In this document: piece after piece, positions 18,528 to 26,919 of the stretch
How the letters are laid out: the number at the start of each line of letters is the position of its first letter
Numbering within the stretch: the first letter of the stretch is position 1
Origin: JAYFNU01 sp034933305
GTDB taxonomy: Bacteria > Bacillota > Clostridia > Oscillospirales > Ruminococcaceae
Assembly (NCBI GenBank): GCA_034933305.1
Contig: JAYFNU010000009.1
Span: 1-30,490 of the forward strand
Length of the DNA stretch: 30,490 bases
Direction: 5' to 3'
Translations under genes and position numbers: made by a program
The notes under the pieces: generated by a model
Database searches by the model: none
What the model saw: the letters and a program-made list of their open reading frames with translations, nothing else
What the model was told of the DNA's origin: nothing

Positions 18528-18902
18528 ATGGATGAAAAGGAAAGGGCGCTGCGGCGCTGGTTCGAAGCGTGGCTGACGAACGACGGCAGCTGCATCGGCG
18601 AGCTGTTCGCGCCGGACGCCGTCTACTCGGAATGCTGGGGGCCGGTGTACCGCGGCCGCGCGCAGATCGCGCGCTGGTTCGCCGACTGGAACGCCGGGGG
18701 ACGGGTGCTCGCGTGGCGCATCGGACGGGTGCTGTGCGCGGGCGCCGGCGCCGCGGCCGAGTGGTATTTTGAATGTGAGCACGACGGGCACGCCGCCTTC
18801 AACGGCGTCACGCTCGCCGACTTCGGCGCCGACGGGAAGATCGTCTCGCTTCGGGAGTTCCGGTCCGATCCTGCGCACGTCTTTCCCTACGGGGACGCAT
18901 AG
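18528..18902 (+). CDS. SnoaL-like / NTF2-fold protein
   Basis: A 124-aa small alpha+beta barrel protein. The pattern RRWFEAWLTNDGSCIGELFAPDAVYSECWGPVYRGRAQIARWFADW is the classic SnoaL-like opening (helix, then AV-Y-x-E, then GxxxIxxWF). No catalytic residues can be assigned, since the family includes cyclases, isomerases and binding proteins. It starts 13 bases after hemW with GGGGGGAGA as ribosome site, so is cotranscribed with it. Function unknown. Confidence 0.82.
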   Translation: MDEKERALRRWFEAWLTNDGSCIGELFAPDAVYSECWGPVYRGRAQIARWFADWNAGGRVLAWRIGRVLCAGAGAAAEWYFECEHDGHAAFNGVTLADFGADGKIVSLREFRSDPAHVFPYGDA

Positions 18903-18911
18903 CACGTTCCC

Positions 18912-18935
18912 CCGCGGCCTGTGCCGCGGCCGTTT
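18912..18935 (+). terminator. Terminator after the SnoaL-like gene
   Basis: A 7-bp stem CCGCGGC/GCCGCGG (18912-18918 with 18923-18929) has a four-base loop and a CCGTTTT tail. Confidence 0.65.
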
Positions 18936-18941
18936 TCGCGC

Positions 18942-18974
18942 AAAAAAGCGCTCCGGGCGTTTTGTCCGGAGCGC
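18942..18974 (-). terminator. Terminator of the ychF-mtnN-acetyltransferase operon
   Basis: A 9-bp stem (18948-18956 with 18966-18974) ends on the minus strand in T6 (plus 18942-18947). Confidence 0.85.
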
Positions 18975-19011
18975 GTTCGTCTTTTTCGGAGGGGCCGGCG
19001 CCCGTCGCCGG

Positions 19012-19590
19012 TCAGACGTCCATCCCCGGCTCGGGGTCGATCTTTTTGAGCGCGCGGCAGGGATTGCCGCACGCGAGGGTCCGCGCGGGCACGTCCTTTG
19101 TCACGACGCTGCCCGCGCCGATGACGGCGCGGTCGCCGATGCTGACGCCCGGCAGCACGATGACGCCGCCGCCGAGCCAGACGCCGCTGCCGATCGTGAT
19201 GGGCTTCGCGAGCTCAAGGCCCAGGCCGCTGCGGGTCCTGAAATCGAGCGTGTGCGTCGCCGTGAACAGCGACACGTTGGGTCCGAACATGACGTCGTCG
19301 CCGATGACGACCGGCGCGCTGTCGAGGATCGTGAGGTTGACGTTCGCGTAAAAGCGCTCTCCGATCTCGGTGAAGACGCCGTAATCGCAGTAGAACGGCG
19401 GTTCGATCCAGATGTCCGCGCCCGTCTTTTTGAAGAAAGCGCGCAGCAGCGAGCTGCGCAGCGCTTCGTCGTCCGGCGGCGCGCTGTTGTACGCGCGCAG
19501 GCGGCGCTTCGCTTCGAGCGAGAGCTGCTGCAGCTCCCCGTCGGCGGCGCTGTACAGCTGCCCCGCGAGCATCTTCTCCTTCTCTGTCAT
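19012..19590 (-). CDS. Sugar O-acetyltransferase, maltose/galactoside acetyltransferase family
   Basis: A 192-aa left-handed beta-helix acyltransferase using acetyl-CoA. The N-terminal maltose-acetyltransferase helical motif is MTEKEKMLAGQLYSAADGEL. Hexapeptide repeats run from about 86 to 170 (VVIGDDVMFGPNV, ITIGSGVWLGGGVIVLPGVSIGDRAVIGAGSVV), with the catalytic His in TATHTLD (His113). The acceptor sugar is unknown; no sugar genes are near. Start 19590 overlaps the mtnN stop (ATGA); the frame is open further upstream but inside mtnN. Last gene of the operon. Confidence 0.9.
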   Translation of the reverse strand: MTEKEKMLAGQLYSAADGELQQLSLEAKRRLRAYNSAPPDDEALRSSLLRAFFKKTGADIWIEPPFYCDYGVFTEIGERFYANVNLTILDSAPVVIGDDVMFGPNVSLFTATHTLDFRTRSGLGLELAKPITIGSGVWLGGGVIVLPGVSIGDRAVIGAGSVVTKDVPARTLACGNPCRALKKIDPEPGMDV

Positions 19591-20264
19591 AGCAGCTCCA
19601 GGATCGTCCGGATGATCTCGCTCGATTCCTCGCAGTAGCCGCCCAGCGAGATGGTCTTGTCGAACTGGTCGTCCGCGCACTCGTCGGCGTTGTCGGACAT
19701 GACCTTGATCTCAGCGAAGGGCATGCCGTTTTTCTGGGCGATATGCGCGACGGCGGCGCCCTCCATCTCGACGCAGACGCATCCCGTGCGCGCGACGATG
19801 TCGGCCTTGACGGCATTGTCGCTGATGAACTGGTCGCCCGTCGCGACGGTGCCGCGGATCCAGGGCCGCCCGAGACGATCGAGCGCGCGCGCGGCGCACG
19901 CGGACAGCCCTTCGTCGGGCGTGAAAAATTCCGCGTGGGGGGGATCGATCGCGGCGATGCGCATCTCGAAATCGTGGTAGACGAGCCGGTCGGCGACGAC
20001 CGCGCCGCCCAGCGGCAGATGCGAGCAGTTGCCCGCAAGGCCGATGTTCAGGATCGCGTCGCAGCCGAACTGCGAAATATTGTACTGCGTCGCCGCCGCG
20101 GCGTTGGCCGTGCCGATGCCGCCGATGCACAGATTGACCTCGTGCTTGCCCATGCGCCCGCGCGTGACGGCCACGCCGCATTCCGTCGCCGTCACGACGT
20201 CCTGCATCTTTTTCGCGAGCAGCTTGATCTCATCCTGCATCGCGCAGATCACCGCTATTTTCAT
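19587..20264 (-). CDS. mtnN: 5'-methylthioadenosine/S-adenosylhomocysteine nucleosidase
   Basis: A 225-aa cytoplasmic hydrolase that splits adenine from MTA and SAH, clearing by-products of SAM use. Visible catalytic residues are Glu12 (AMQDEI), VEMEGAA with Glu168, and the acid Asp191 in SDNAD. The segment reads IKVMSDNAD instead of the usual R-x-ISD, so a neighbouring Arg is replaced by Lys. Length is normal. Starts 17 bases after ychF, so is translated from the ychF mRNA. Confidence 0.94.
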   Translation of the reverse strand: MKIAVICAMQDEIKLLAKKMQDVVTATECGVAVTRGRMGKHEVNLCIGGIGTANAAAATQYNISQFGCDAILNIGLAGNCSHLPLGGAVVADRLVYHDFEMRIAAIDPPHAEFFTPDEGLSACAARALDRLGRPWIRGTVATGDQFISDNAVKADIVARTGCVCVEMEGAAVAHIAQKNGMPFAEIKVMSDNADECADDQFDKTISLGGYCEESSEIIRTILELL

Positions 20265-20281
20265 TTCTTACTCCTTATCGC

Positions 20282-21379
<1,098 letters not shown>

Positions 21380-21432
21380 ATTCGTTTCCTTTGCATGCGA
21401 TCATTCTTCAAATTTTTCTGTCGCTTACCGCA

Positions 21433-21461
21433 ATTATATATTATAATTGGACGCAGAACAA
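21433..21461 (-). promoter_or_regulatory. Promoter of the ychF operon
   Basis: On the minus strand TTGTTC (plus 21456-21461), 17 bases, TATAAT (plus 21433-21438). A second TATAAT overlaps in the AT-rich stretch 21432-21448. Confidence 0.7.
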
Positions 21462-21506
21462 GCGCAATCGCGCCTGGGCGCGCCGCGCGCGGTTTAACAG
21501 TTTATC

Positions 21507-21533
21507 TATAATTTCATGGTAACATATTATAAT
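21507..21533 (+). promoter_or_regulatory. AT-rich promoter region of the two-component system
   Basis: Two TATAAT boxes lie at 21507-21512 and 21528-21533. Neither has a clear -35 at normal spacing (the upstream bases are GC-rich or TCTATA), which would suit activator-dependent transcription; this is inference. Confidence 0.5.
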
Positions 21534-21540
21534 ATCTTTA

Positions 21541-21561
21541 GGGGCGCCGCACATGCGCCCC
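21541..21561 (+). repeat. Leader hairpin before the response regulator
   Basis: GGGGCGC (21541-21547) pairs perfectly with GCGCCCC (21555-21561) around a CGCACAT loop, 5 bases ahead of the AAAGGAG ribosome site. Possibly a 5' stabilising or translation-tuning hairpin. Confidence 0.6.
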
Positions 21562-21578
21562 GTCCAAAGGAGAACGCG

Positions 21579-22259
21579 ATGGGCAAAGTCAGGATCCTCG
21601 TCGTCGACGATGAAAAAAATATCTGCGAGCTGCTCCGGCTGTACCTCGAAAAGGAGGGCTACGACGTCATCATCGCGTACAACGGCGCCGACGCCGTGCG
21701 CCTCGTGCGGGAGAAAAACCCGTCGCTCGTGCTGCTCGACATCATGATGCCGGGCACCGACGGCTGGGAGGCCTGCCGCCAGATCCGCGAATTCAGCAAG
21801 GTCCCGCTCATCATGCTCACGGCGAAGGGGGAGACCTTCGACAAGGTCATGGGGCTCGAGCTCGGCGCCGACGATTACGTCGTCAAGCCCTTCGAGACGA
21901 AGGAAGTCGTCGCGCGCATCAAGGCGGTGCTGCGCCGCGCGCAGGGCGGCGACGACGAGGGCGAGGTCGTCTACGACAAGCTCTCGGTCAACATCGTCCG
22001 CTACGAGCTCAAGGTCAACGGCGTCAAGATCGACACGCCCCCGAAGGAGCTCGAGCTGCTCTACCACCTCGCGAAAAACCCCAACCGCGTCTTCACGCGC
22101 GACCAGCTGCTCGACGAGGTCTGGGGATTCGAGTATTTCGGCGACAGCCGCACGGTCGACGTGCACATCAAGCGCCTGCGCGAAAAGCTCGAGGGCGTGT
22201 CGGATGAATGGTGCCTCAAAACGGTCTGGGGCGTCGGCTACAAATTCGAAGTGAAATAG
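21579..22259 (+). CDS. OmpR/PhoB-family response regulator
   Basis: A 226-aa DNA-binding regulator. The receiver domain (about 4-120) has the acidic pocket DDE (10-12), phospho-acceptor Asp54 in LLDIMMPGTDGWE, a Thr in MLTAKGE, and Lys in VVKPF. The C-terminal winged helix (about 130-226) has PPKELELLYHLAKNP and RTVDVHIKRLREKL. ATG 21579 follows AAAGGAG (21566-21572). The kinase gene begins 16 bases later. The target genes cannot be told. Confidence 0.95.
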   Translation: MGKVRILVVDDEKNICELLRLYLEKEGYDVIIAYNGADAVRLVREKNPSLVLLDIMMPGTDGWEACRQIREFSKVPLIMLTAKGETFDKVMGLELGADDYVVKPFETKEVVARIKAVLRRAQGGDDEGEVVYDKLSVNIVRYELKVNGVKIDTPPKELELLYHLAKNPNRVFTRDQLLDEVWGFEYFGDSRTVDVHIKRLREKLEGVSDEWCLKTVWGVGYKFEVK

Positions 22260-22275
22260 ACCCGGGAGTGCGACC

Positions 22276-23847
22276 ATGCGCGACAGCCTGTTCCGGCGGT
22301 ATATCAATATCTTCATCTCCATGCTCCTGCTGTGCACCGTCATGCTGGGGCTCGCTTTCCTGTACTTTTCGGCGCAGAACTTTTCCGGCGACAAGCAGCT
22401 CTCGCTGCAGACCGCCGCGGAGCACGGGCGGGATCTCGCGCTCGAGGGCGTCGTCCGCTCGCCCGACGGCGTTTACAGCTTCGATTCGTCCATGTCGGAC
22501 GGCTTCCGCGCCATCTACGACACCTCCGGGACGACCGTTTTTTTCTGCGATGAGCAGGGCAACGTCCTGCTGTGCTCCGAGGGCGCCGCGTGCACCCATA
22601 CCCAGCCGATGCCGGCCAAAATGCTCGCGCTCGCGCTCAAGCACGGCAGCTATGCGAGCGCCGGCTACTTCGACGGCGTGCTCAAGAAGACGCGGGGCCT
22701 GTTTTTGTACTGCGTGCCGGTGGTCGACGGCGACACGGTGCTCGGCTACGTCTTCGCGTCGACGCCCATCACCCCCATCTACACCTACCTCATCAATCTC
22801 GGCATCACCTTCCTCGCGTCGACCGGCGTCATGCTCGTCGGCTCGGTGCTCATCATCTACTATGCGACAAAGCGCCTGACCCAGCCGCTGCGCGAGATGT
22901 CGAACGCCGCGCGCAGCTTCGGAAAGGGCGATTTCAGCGCCCGCGTGCAGGTCGCCGGCGACGACGAGATGGCGCATCTCGCCGACGCCTTCAACAACAT
23001 GGCGGAATCGCTCTCCGAACTCGAAAAAACGCGCCGGAGCTTCATCGCGAACGTTTCGCACGAGCTGCGCACGCCCATGACGACCATCGGCGGCTACATC
23101 GACGGCATCCTCGACGGCACCATCCCCCGCTCGCGCGAGAACCACTATCTGCAGATCGCCTCCGACGAGGTCAAGCGCCTTTCGCGCCTGACGAGCTCGC
23201 TGCTCGACATCGCGCGCATGGAGGAGGGCAACGATAAGGTCGCGCTCAAGAACTGCAACGCCTGGGACATCATCCTGTCGGTGCTGTGGAACGCCGAGCG
23301 GCGCATCAACGACAAGCACATCCAGGTCACCGACCTCGACGTGCGCCCGGCCTACATCCGCTGCGACCCGGACATGTTTTATCAGGTCATCTACAACCTC
23401 ATCGACAACGCCGTCAAATTCACGCCCGACAAGGGCGTCCTCACCGTGCGCGTGGAGCCGGCGGGGGCCGTGACGGTCATCACGGTGCGCAACTCGGGCG
23501 ACGGCATCGCGGTCGACGAGCTGCAGCACGTGTTCGAGCGTTTCTACAAGACCGACAAATCCCGCGGCCTCGACAAGACGGGCACCGGGCTCGGCCTGTA
23601 TATCGTCAAGACCCTTGTCACCCGCATGGACGGCAGCATCGCCGCGCAAAGCGAGCTGCACAAGTACACCGAATTCATCCTCACGTTCACGACGGGCACC
23701 GAGGAAAAGGGCGCGCGCGCCCAAAAGAGTCCGCCGATGTTCACGACGCGGCAGCAGGAGACGCCGCCGGCGCCGGTGCGGGAGCCCGCGCCGCGCCCGA
23801 AGACGTGGCTCGAAAAGCTGGGGAAACCCTTCAAAAAAGGCAAATAG
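22276..23847 (+). CDS. Membrane sensor histidine kinase
   Basis: A 523-aa partner of the preceding regulator. TM1 is at about 10-33, an extracellular sensor region at about 34-168 with cysteines 91, 100, 106 and 146, TM2 at about 170-196, and HAMP at about 197-250. HisKA has ANVSHELRTPMTTIGGY with His262. The ATPase has the N box (NLIDNAVKFT), NSGDGI, and GTGLGLYIVK (436-445). The C-terminal 45 residues are a Pro/Lys-rich cytoplasmic tail not needed by the fold. The extracellular ligand is unknown. Ends at a terminator. Confidence 0.94.
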   Translation: MRDSLFRRYINIFISMLLLCTVMLGLAFLYFSAQNFSGDKQLSLQTAAEHGRDLALEGVVRSPDGVYSFDSSMSDGFRAIYDTSGTTVFFCDEQGNVLLCSEGAACTHTQPMPAKMLALALKHGSYASAGYFDGVLKKTRGLFLYCVPVVDGDTVLGYVFASTPITPIYTYLINLGITFLASTGVMLVGSVLIIYYATKRLTQPLREMSNAARSFGKGDFSARVQVAGDDEMAHLADAFNNMAESLSELEKTRRSFIANVSHELRTPMTTIGGYIDGILDGTIPRSRENHYLQIASDEVKRLSRLTSSLLDIARMEEGNDKVALKNCNAWDIILSVLWNAERRINDKHIQVTDLDVRPAYIRCDPDMFYQVIYNLIDNAVKFTPDKGVLTVRVEPAGAVTVITVRNSGDGIAVDELQHVFERFYKTDKSRGLDKTGTGLGLYIVKTLVTRMDGSIAAQSELHKYTEFILTFTTGTEEKGARAQKSPPMFTTRQQETPPAPVREPAPRPKTWLEKLGKPFKKGK

Positions 23848-23876
23848 CGACTGCCGCCCGGCCCGCGCGCGCACAG

Positions 23877-23900
23877 CGCCCGCTTCGGGCGGCCTTTTTT
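23877..23900 (+). terminator. Terminator of the two-component operon
   Basis: CGCCCG/CGGGCG hairpin (23877-23882 with 23886-23891) followed by GCC and T6; a longer alternative pairs GCCGCCC at 23853-23859 with GGGCGGC. Confidence 0.75.
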
Positions 23901-23932
23901 GTGCGCCGTGCCTTGCGCGCCGGCCGCGGAAA

Positions 23933-23961
23933 TTGATTTTCATCCCGATATTTAGTATAAT
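23933..23961 (+). promoter_or_regulatory. Promoter of the rpe/Rnf-like operon
   Basis: TTGATT (23933-23938), 17 bases, perfect TATAAT (23956-23961). It lies 33 bases before the rpe start. Confidence 0.82.
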
Positions 23962-23994
23962 AAATTATTATGCGATAAACACAGAGGTGCTCCT

Positions 23995-24654
23995 ATGGTT
24001 TTGCTGTCTCCCTCGATCCTGAGCAGTGATTTTTCAAAACTCGGCGACGAATGCCGCGAGGTCCTTCGCGCGGGCGCCGACTGGCTGCACATCGACGTGA
24101 TGGACGGCCAGTTCGTCCCGAACCTCACGCTCGGCGCGCCGGTGCTCAAATGTCTGTCGAAGGCCGTGCCGGCCTTTTACGACGTCCACCTGATGATCCT
24201 GCAGCCCGACCGCTACGCGGAGGATTTCTGCCGCGCCGGGGCAAACCTCATCACCATCCACGTCGAGAGCGAGGGCGACGCGCGCGAAACGCTCGCGCAC
24301 ATCCGTTCGCTGGGCGTCAGGACGGGCATCACCCTGCGGCCCGGCACGCCCGTGGGCGACGTCCTGCCGCTGCTGCCGCTGTGCGACCTCGCGCTCGTCA
24401 TGACCGTCGAGCCCGGCTTCGGGGGCCAGCGCTTCATGGAGGATCAGGTGCCGAAGATCGCCGCGATCGCGCGGGAGGCAGAGCGCCTCGGCAAGACCGG
24501 CTTCTTCATCGAAGTCGACGGCGGCATCGACGCCCGCACGGCGCCGGTCGTCACCGCCGCCGGGGCGAACGTCCTCGTCGCGGGCTCCGCCGTTTTTGCG
24601 CAGCCCGACCGCGCCGCCGCCGTGCAGGCGCTGCGCGCGGCGTGCGCACAATAA
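23995..24654 (+). CDS. rpe: Ribulose-phosphate 3-epimerase
   Basis: A 219-aa TIM-barrel enzyme interconverting ribulose 5-phosphate and xylulose 5-phosphate. Marks are LSPSILSSDF (3-12), the metal-binding HIDVMDGQFVPN (His32, Asp34), FYDVHLMI, VMTVEPGFGGQRF, and VDGGI for the phosphate site. AGAGG precedes the ATG. It is followed after 16 bases by three Rnf-like genes; the metabolic link is not obvious. Confidence 0.96.
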   Translation: MVLLSPSILSSDFSKLGDECREVLRAGADWLHIDVMDGQFVPNLTLGAPVLKCLSKAVPAFYDVHLMILQPDRYAEDFCRAGANLITIHVESEGDARETLAHIRSLGVRTGITLRPGTPVGDVLPLLPLCDLALVMTVEPGFGGQRFMEDQVPKIAAIAREAERLGKTGFFIEVDGGIDARTAPVVTAAGANVLVAGSAVFAQPDRAAAVQALRAACAQ

Positions 24655-24670
24655 GAAAAAAGAGGCATCC

Positions 24671-25630
24671 ATGGCAAAACAAAAGACACGAGAACTTCAC
24701 AGATCCTTCCGGCCGTGCCGCGATTATCTCATCGCGCTGCTGCCGCTGATGGTCATGTCCGTCTATCTCTACGGGCTGCGCCCGCTCATCATTTTCGGCA
24801 TCACGCTGGCGCTGACGTTTCTGTGCGATCTGCTCGCCGCGGCGCTGCGGCACCTGCCGTTCGATCCCAGCGATCTGTCGAGCTATGTCTTCGCGTTCAT
24901 CTACGTGCTGATGCTGCCCGCTTCGGTCCGCTATGAGATCGTCGTGGCGGGCGTCGCGTTCACGGTGCTGCTCGGGAAGCACGCCTTCGGCGGCTACGAG
25001 CGTTACCCGTTCCATCCCTCGGCCTTCGGCTTTGCCTTTGCGGCCGTCAGCTTCTCCGACGAGATCTTCCGCTATCCGAAGCCCTTCAGCGCCATCGGCA
25101 TCGGGCTCGACAGCGGCGCCACGCTTTACGCGGGCGTCGCGAGCTCGCTCAAATACGGCGGCATCCCCAACATCGACACCGTCGACCTGTTCATCGGCAA
25201 CTACGAGGGTCCCATGGGCACGACCTTCTGTCTCATCATCCTCGCGTGCATGATGCTGTTCTTCGCCCACCGCACCATCAGCGCGCGCATCACGCTGTCG
25301 TATCTCGCGACGTGCGCGGCCTGGGCGGCGCTGTTCCCGCGCATCCAGACGGGCCCGCTCGAATCGGCGCTGTACGAGCTGTTCTCCGGCGCGGTCATCT
25401 TCTGCGCCGTGTTCATGGTGCCCGAGCCGTCCAACTCGCCCAAGCGAAAGGCCGCGAAACTGCTTTACGGCTTTGCGCTGGGCGTCGCGACGATGATCTT
25501 CCGCACCTACGGCGTGTTCGAGACGGGCGTCTGCTTCGCGCTGCTGCTCATCAGCCCGCTGTCGCCGGCGTTCGACCGCCTCGTGGAAAGAAAGCGCGGC
25601 GTCAAGCGCAGCAAGGGAGGCGCCCAATGA
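24671..25630 (+). CDS. rnfD: RnfD/NqrB-family membrane subunit with covalent-FMN motif
   Basis: A 319-aa membrane protein of about nine helices. GKHAFGGYERYPFHPSAFG matches the family's KxxFGG-PFNP region. SGAT (148-151) is the family's flavin-attachment motif (FMN on Thr151), and VDLFIGNYEGPMGTT matches DLFxGNxxGxxGET. In Rnf and Nqr complexes this subunit carries FMN and takes part in electron transfer coupled to Na+ or H+. The next two genes encode E- and A-type subunits, but no RnfB, C or G gene is present. ATGA overlap with the next gene. The family is clear; membership of a working Rnf is doubtful. Confidence 0.86.
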   Translation: MAKQKTRELHRSFRPCRDYLIALLPLMVMSVYLYGLRPLIIFGITLALTFLCDLLAAALRHLPFDPSDLSSYVFAFIYVLMLPASVRYEIVVAGVAFTVLLGKHAFGGYERYPFHPSAFGFAFAAVSFSDEIFRYPKPFSAIGIGLDSGATLYAGVASSLKYGGIPNIDTVDLFIGNYEGPMGTTFCLIILACMMLFFAHRTISARITLSYLATCAAWAALFPRIQTGPLESALYELFSGAVIFCAVFMVPEPSNSPKRKAAKLLYGFALGVATMIFRTYGVFETGVCFALLLISPLSPAFDRLVERKRGVKRSKGGAQ

Positions 25631-26283
25631 AACCGAATCGTCATTCGAGAGTCGGCCTGCCGCTCAATGCGGCGCTCAAGCACGACCTCGTCTTCTTCAA
25701 CAATCCCATCCTCATCCAGGGGCTCGGGCTGACGCCCGCCATCGCCGCGACCACGACGCTCAAGAACGCGCTCGTGCTGTCGCTCGCGCTGCTCATCATC
25801 ATCACGCCGACGCGCGTGCTCGCCGAATCAGTCCTGCGCGCGGCGAAGCTGCCGCGCATGCGCGGCGTCGTCTACGCGCTCATCTCCGCGGTCGTCTACA
25901 TCCCGGCCTTCTCCTTTGTTTCCCTCGTGCTCGGCTACGATGTCGCGGGGCCCGGCATCTATCTGCCGATGCTCGCCATCGACGGGCTCGCCATCTCCCG
26001 CTCGGAGATCCCGGCGCGCGAGCCGGTCACGGTCGCGCTCAAAAACGGCCTGCTGACGACGCTCGGCGCGTCGCTCGTGCTCATCGTGCTCGGCATCGAG
26101 CGCGAGCTGCTCGGGGCGGGCACGCTGCTCGGCGTGCAGATCTTCCCGCGCGCGCCGCTGAGCGTCGCGGGCACCATCGCCGGCGGCTTTATCGCCGCGG
26201 CGGTCCTCGCCGCCTTCTTCCAGTGGTGCGCCGGCATCTACAAGCGCGAGCGCTTCGTCATGGAGGTGGAGAAGCATGATTAA
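25627..26283 (+). CDS. rnfE: RnfE/NqrD-like membrane subunit lacking the iron-sulfur cysteines
   Basis: A 218-aa protein with about six helices. Residues 27-45 (NPILIQGLGLTPAIAATTT) align with the NqrD/RnfE half containing LGxC, but Thr36 stands where Cys is expected. LPMLAIDGLAISRSE (113-127) aligns with GLIITNC-x-x-x-GRAE, with Asp119-Gly120 in place of Asn-Cys. ERELLGAGTLLGVQIFP matches the conserved RELLGSGKLFG loop. The only cysteine lies in the last helix. Such a protein cannot supply its two ligands to the [2Fe-2S] cluster. ATG 25627 overlaps the D stop; the frame is open much further upstream, antiparallel to no start signal. Confidence 0.8.
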   Translation: MKPNRHSRVGLPLNAALKHDLVFFNNPILIQGLGLTPAIAATTTLKNALVLSLALLIIITPTRVLAESVLRAAKLPRMRGVVYALISAVVYIPAFSFVSLVLGYDVAGPGIYLPMLAIDGLAISRSEIPAREPVTVALKNGLLTTLGASLVLIVLGIERELLGAGTLLGVQIFPRAPLSVAGTIAGGFIAAAVLAAFFQWCAGIYKRERFVMEVEKHD

Positions 26284-26890
26284 CATCGTCTGGCAGTCGG
26301 TCCTGTCCTTTTTCTCGCTCGCGCTCATCGCCGTGACCATCCAGAACACCGTGCTCGCGCGCGCGCTCGGCGTCAGCCGCCTCATCTCGCTCGTCGACGA
26401 CACGACCGACACGCTCATCTTCGGCCTGCTCATGATGCTCGTCACCGTCATCGCGGGCGTGCTCAACTACTTCGTCTATTCCCTGTTCATCGTCAACAGC
26501 GCCTGGATCTCGTATATACGCCCGCTGAGCATCGTCGTGTGCATGGTCCTCAGCTACATGCTCGTCTATGTGCTCGCGGTCAAGTTCGCGCCCTACGCCC
26601 ACATCGAAAAGGCGGTCGGCGAGCTCGCGCCCGCGACTTTCAACTGCACCGTGCTCGGCACGCTCATCCTCACCACGAGCCGGCAGCTCCCGCTGCTCGG
26701 GACGATCGGCTTCGCCATCGGCACGAGCATCGGCTACGTCCTCGCGGTCTTCCTCGTCACCGAGGGCCAGCGCAAGCTGCAGAACGACGACATGCCCGCG
26801 GCGTTCAAGGGCCTGCCCGCGACGCTGCTGTATCTCGCGGGGCTCGCGTTCGCCGTTTACGGCCTGACGGGCTACTCCTTCTCCTTCTGA
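26276..26890 (+). CDS. rnfA: RnfA/NqrE-like membrane subunit, one cluster cysteine missing
   Basis: A 204-aa protein with about six helices. TIQNTVLARALGVSRLISL (21-39) aligns with the NqrE region ENMALSFFLGMC, placing Ser34 at the Cys position. APATFNCTVLG (118-128) keeps Cys124 of the NCAxxG motif. The C-terminus NDDMPAAFKGLPATLL followed by a last helix matches the SDVPPGLRGLGI ending of NqrE/RnfA. Overlaps the E gene by 8 bases. The family call rests on both ends and the middle; the function is open because three of four cluster cysteines in the pair are gone. Confidence 0.8.
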   Translation: MINIVWQSVLSFFSLALIAVTIQNTVLARALGVSRLISLVDDTTDTLIFGLLMMLVTVIAGVLNYFVYSLFIVNSAWISYIRPLSIVVCMVLSYMLVYVLAVKFAPYAHIEKAVGELAPATFNCTVLGTLILTTSRQLPLLGTIGFAIGTSIGYVLAVFLVTEGQRKLQNDDMPAAFKGLPATLLYLAGLAFAVYGLTGYSFSF

Positions 26891-26919
26891 TCTTTCGGTT
26901 TTCCCGTGAAAGGATCCCC

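Noticed and set aside
25246..25626. Upstream extension of the E-like gene's frame
   Set aside because: The extension runs inside the D gene with Arg/His-rich shadow composition. ATG 25627 has an AAGGGAGG site just before it and begins the family-like sequence.
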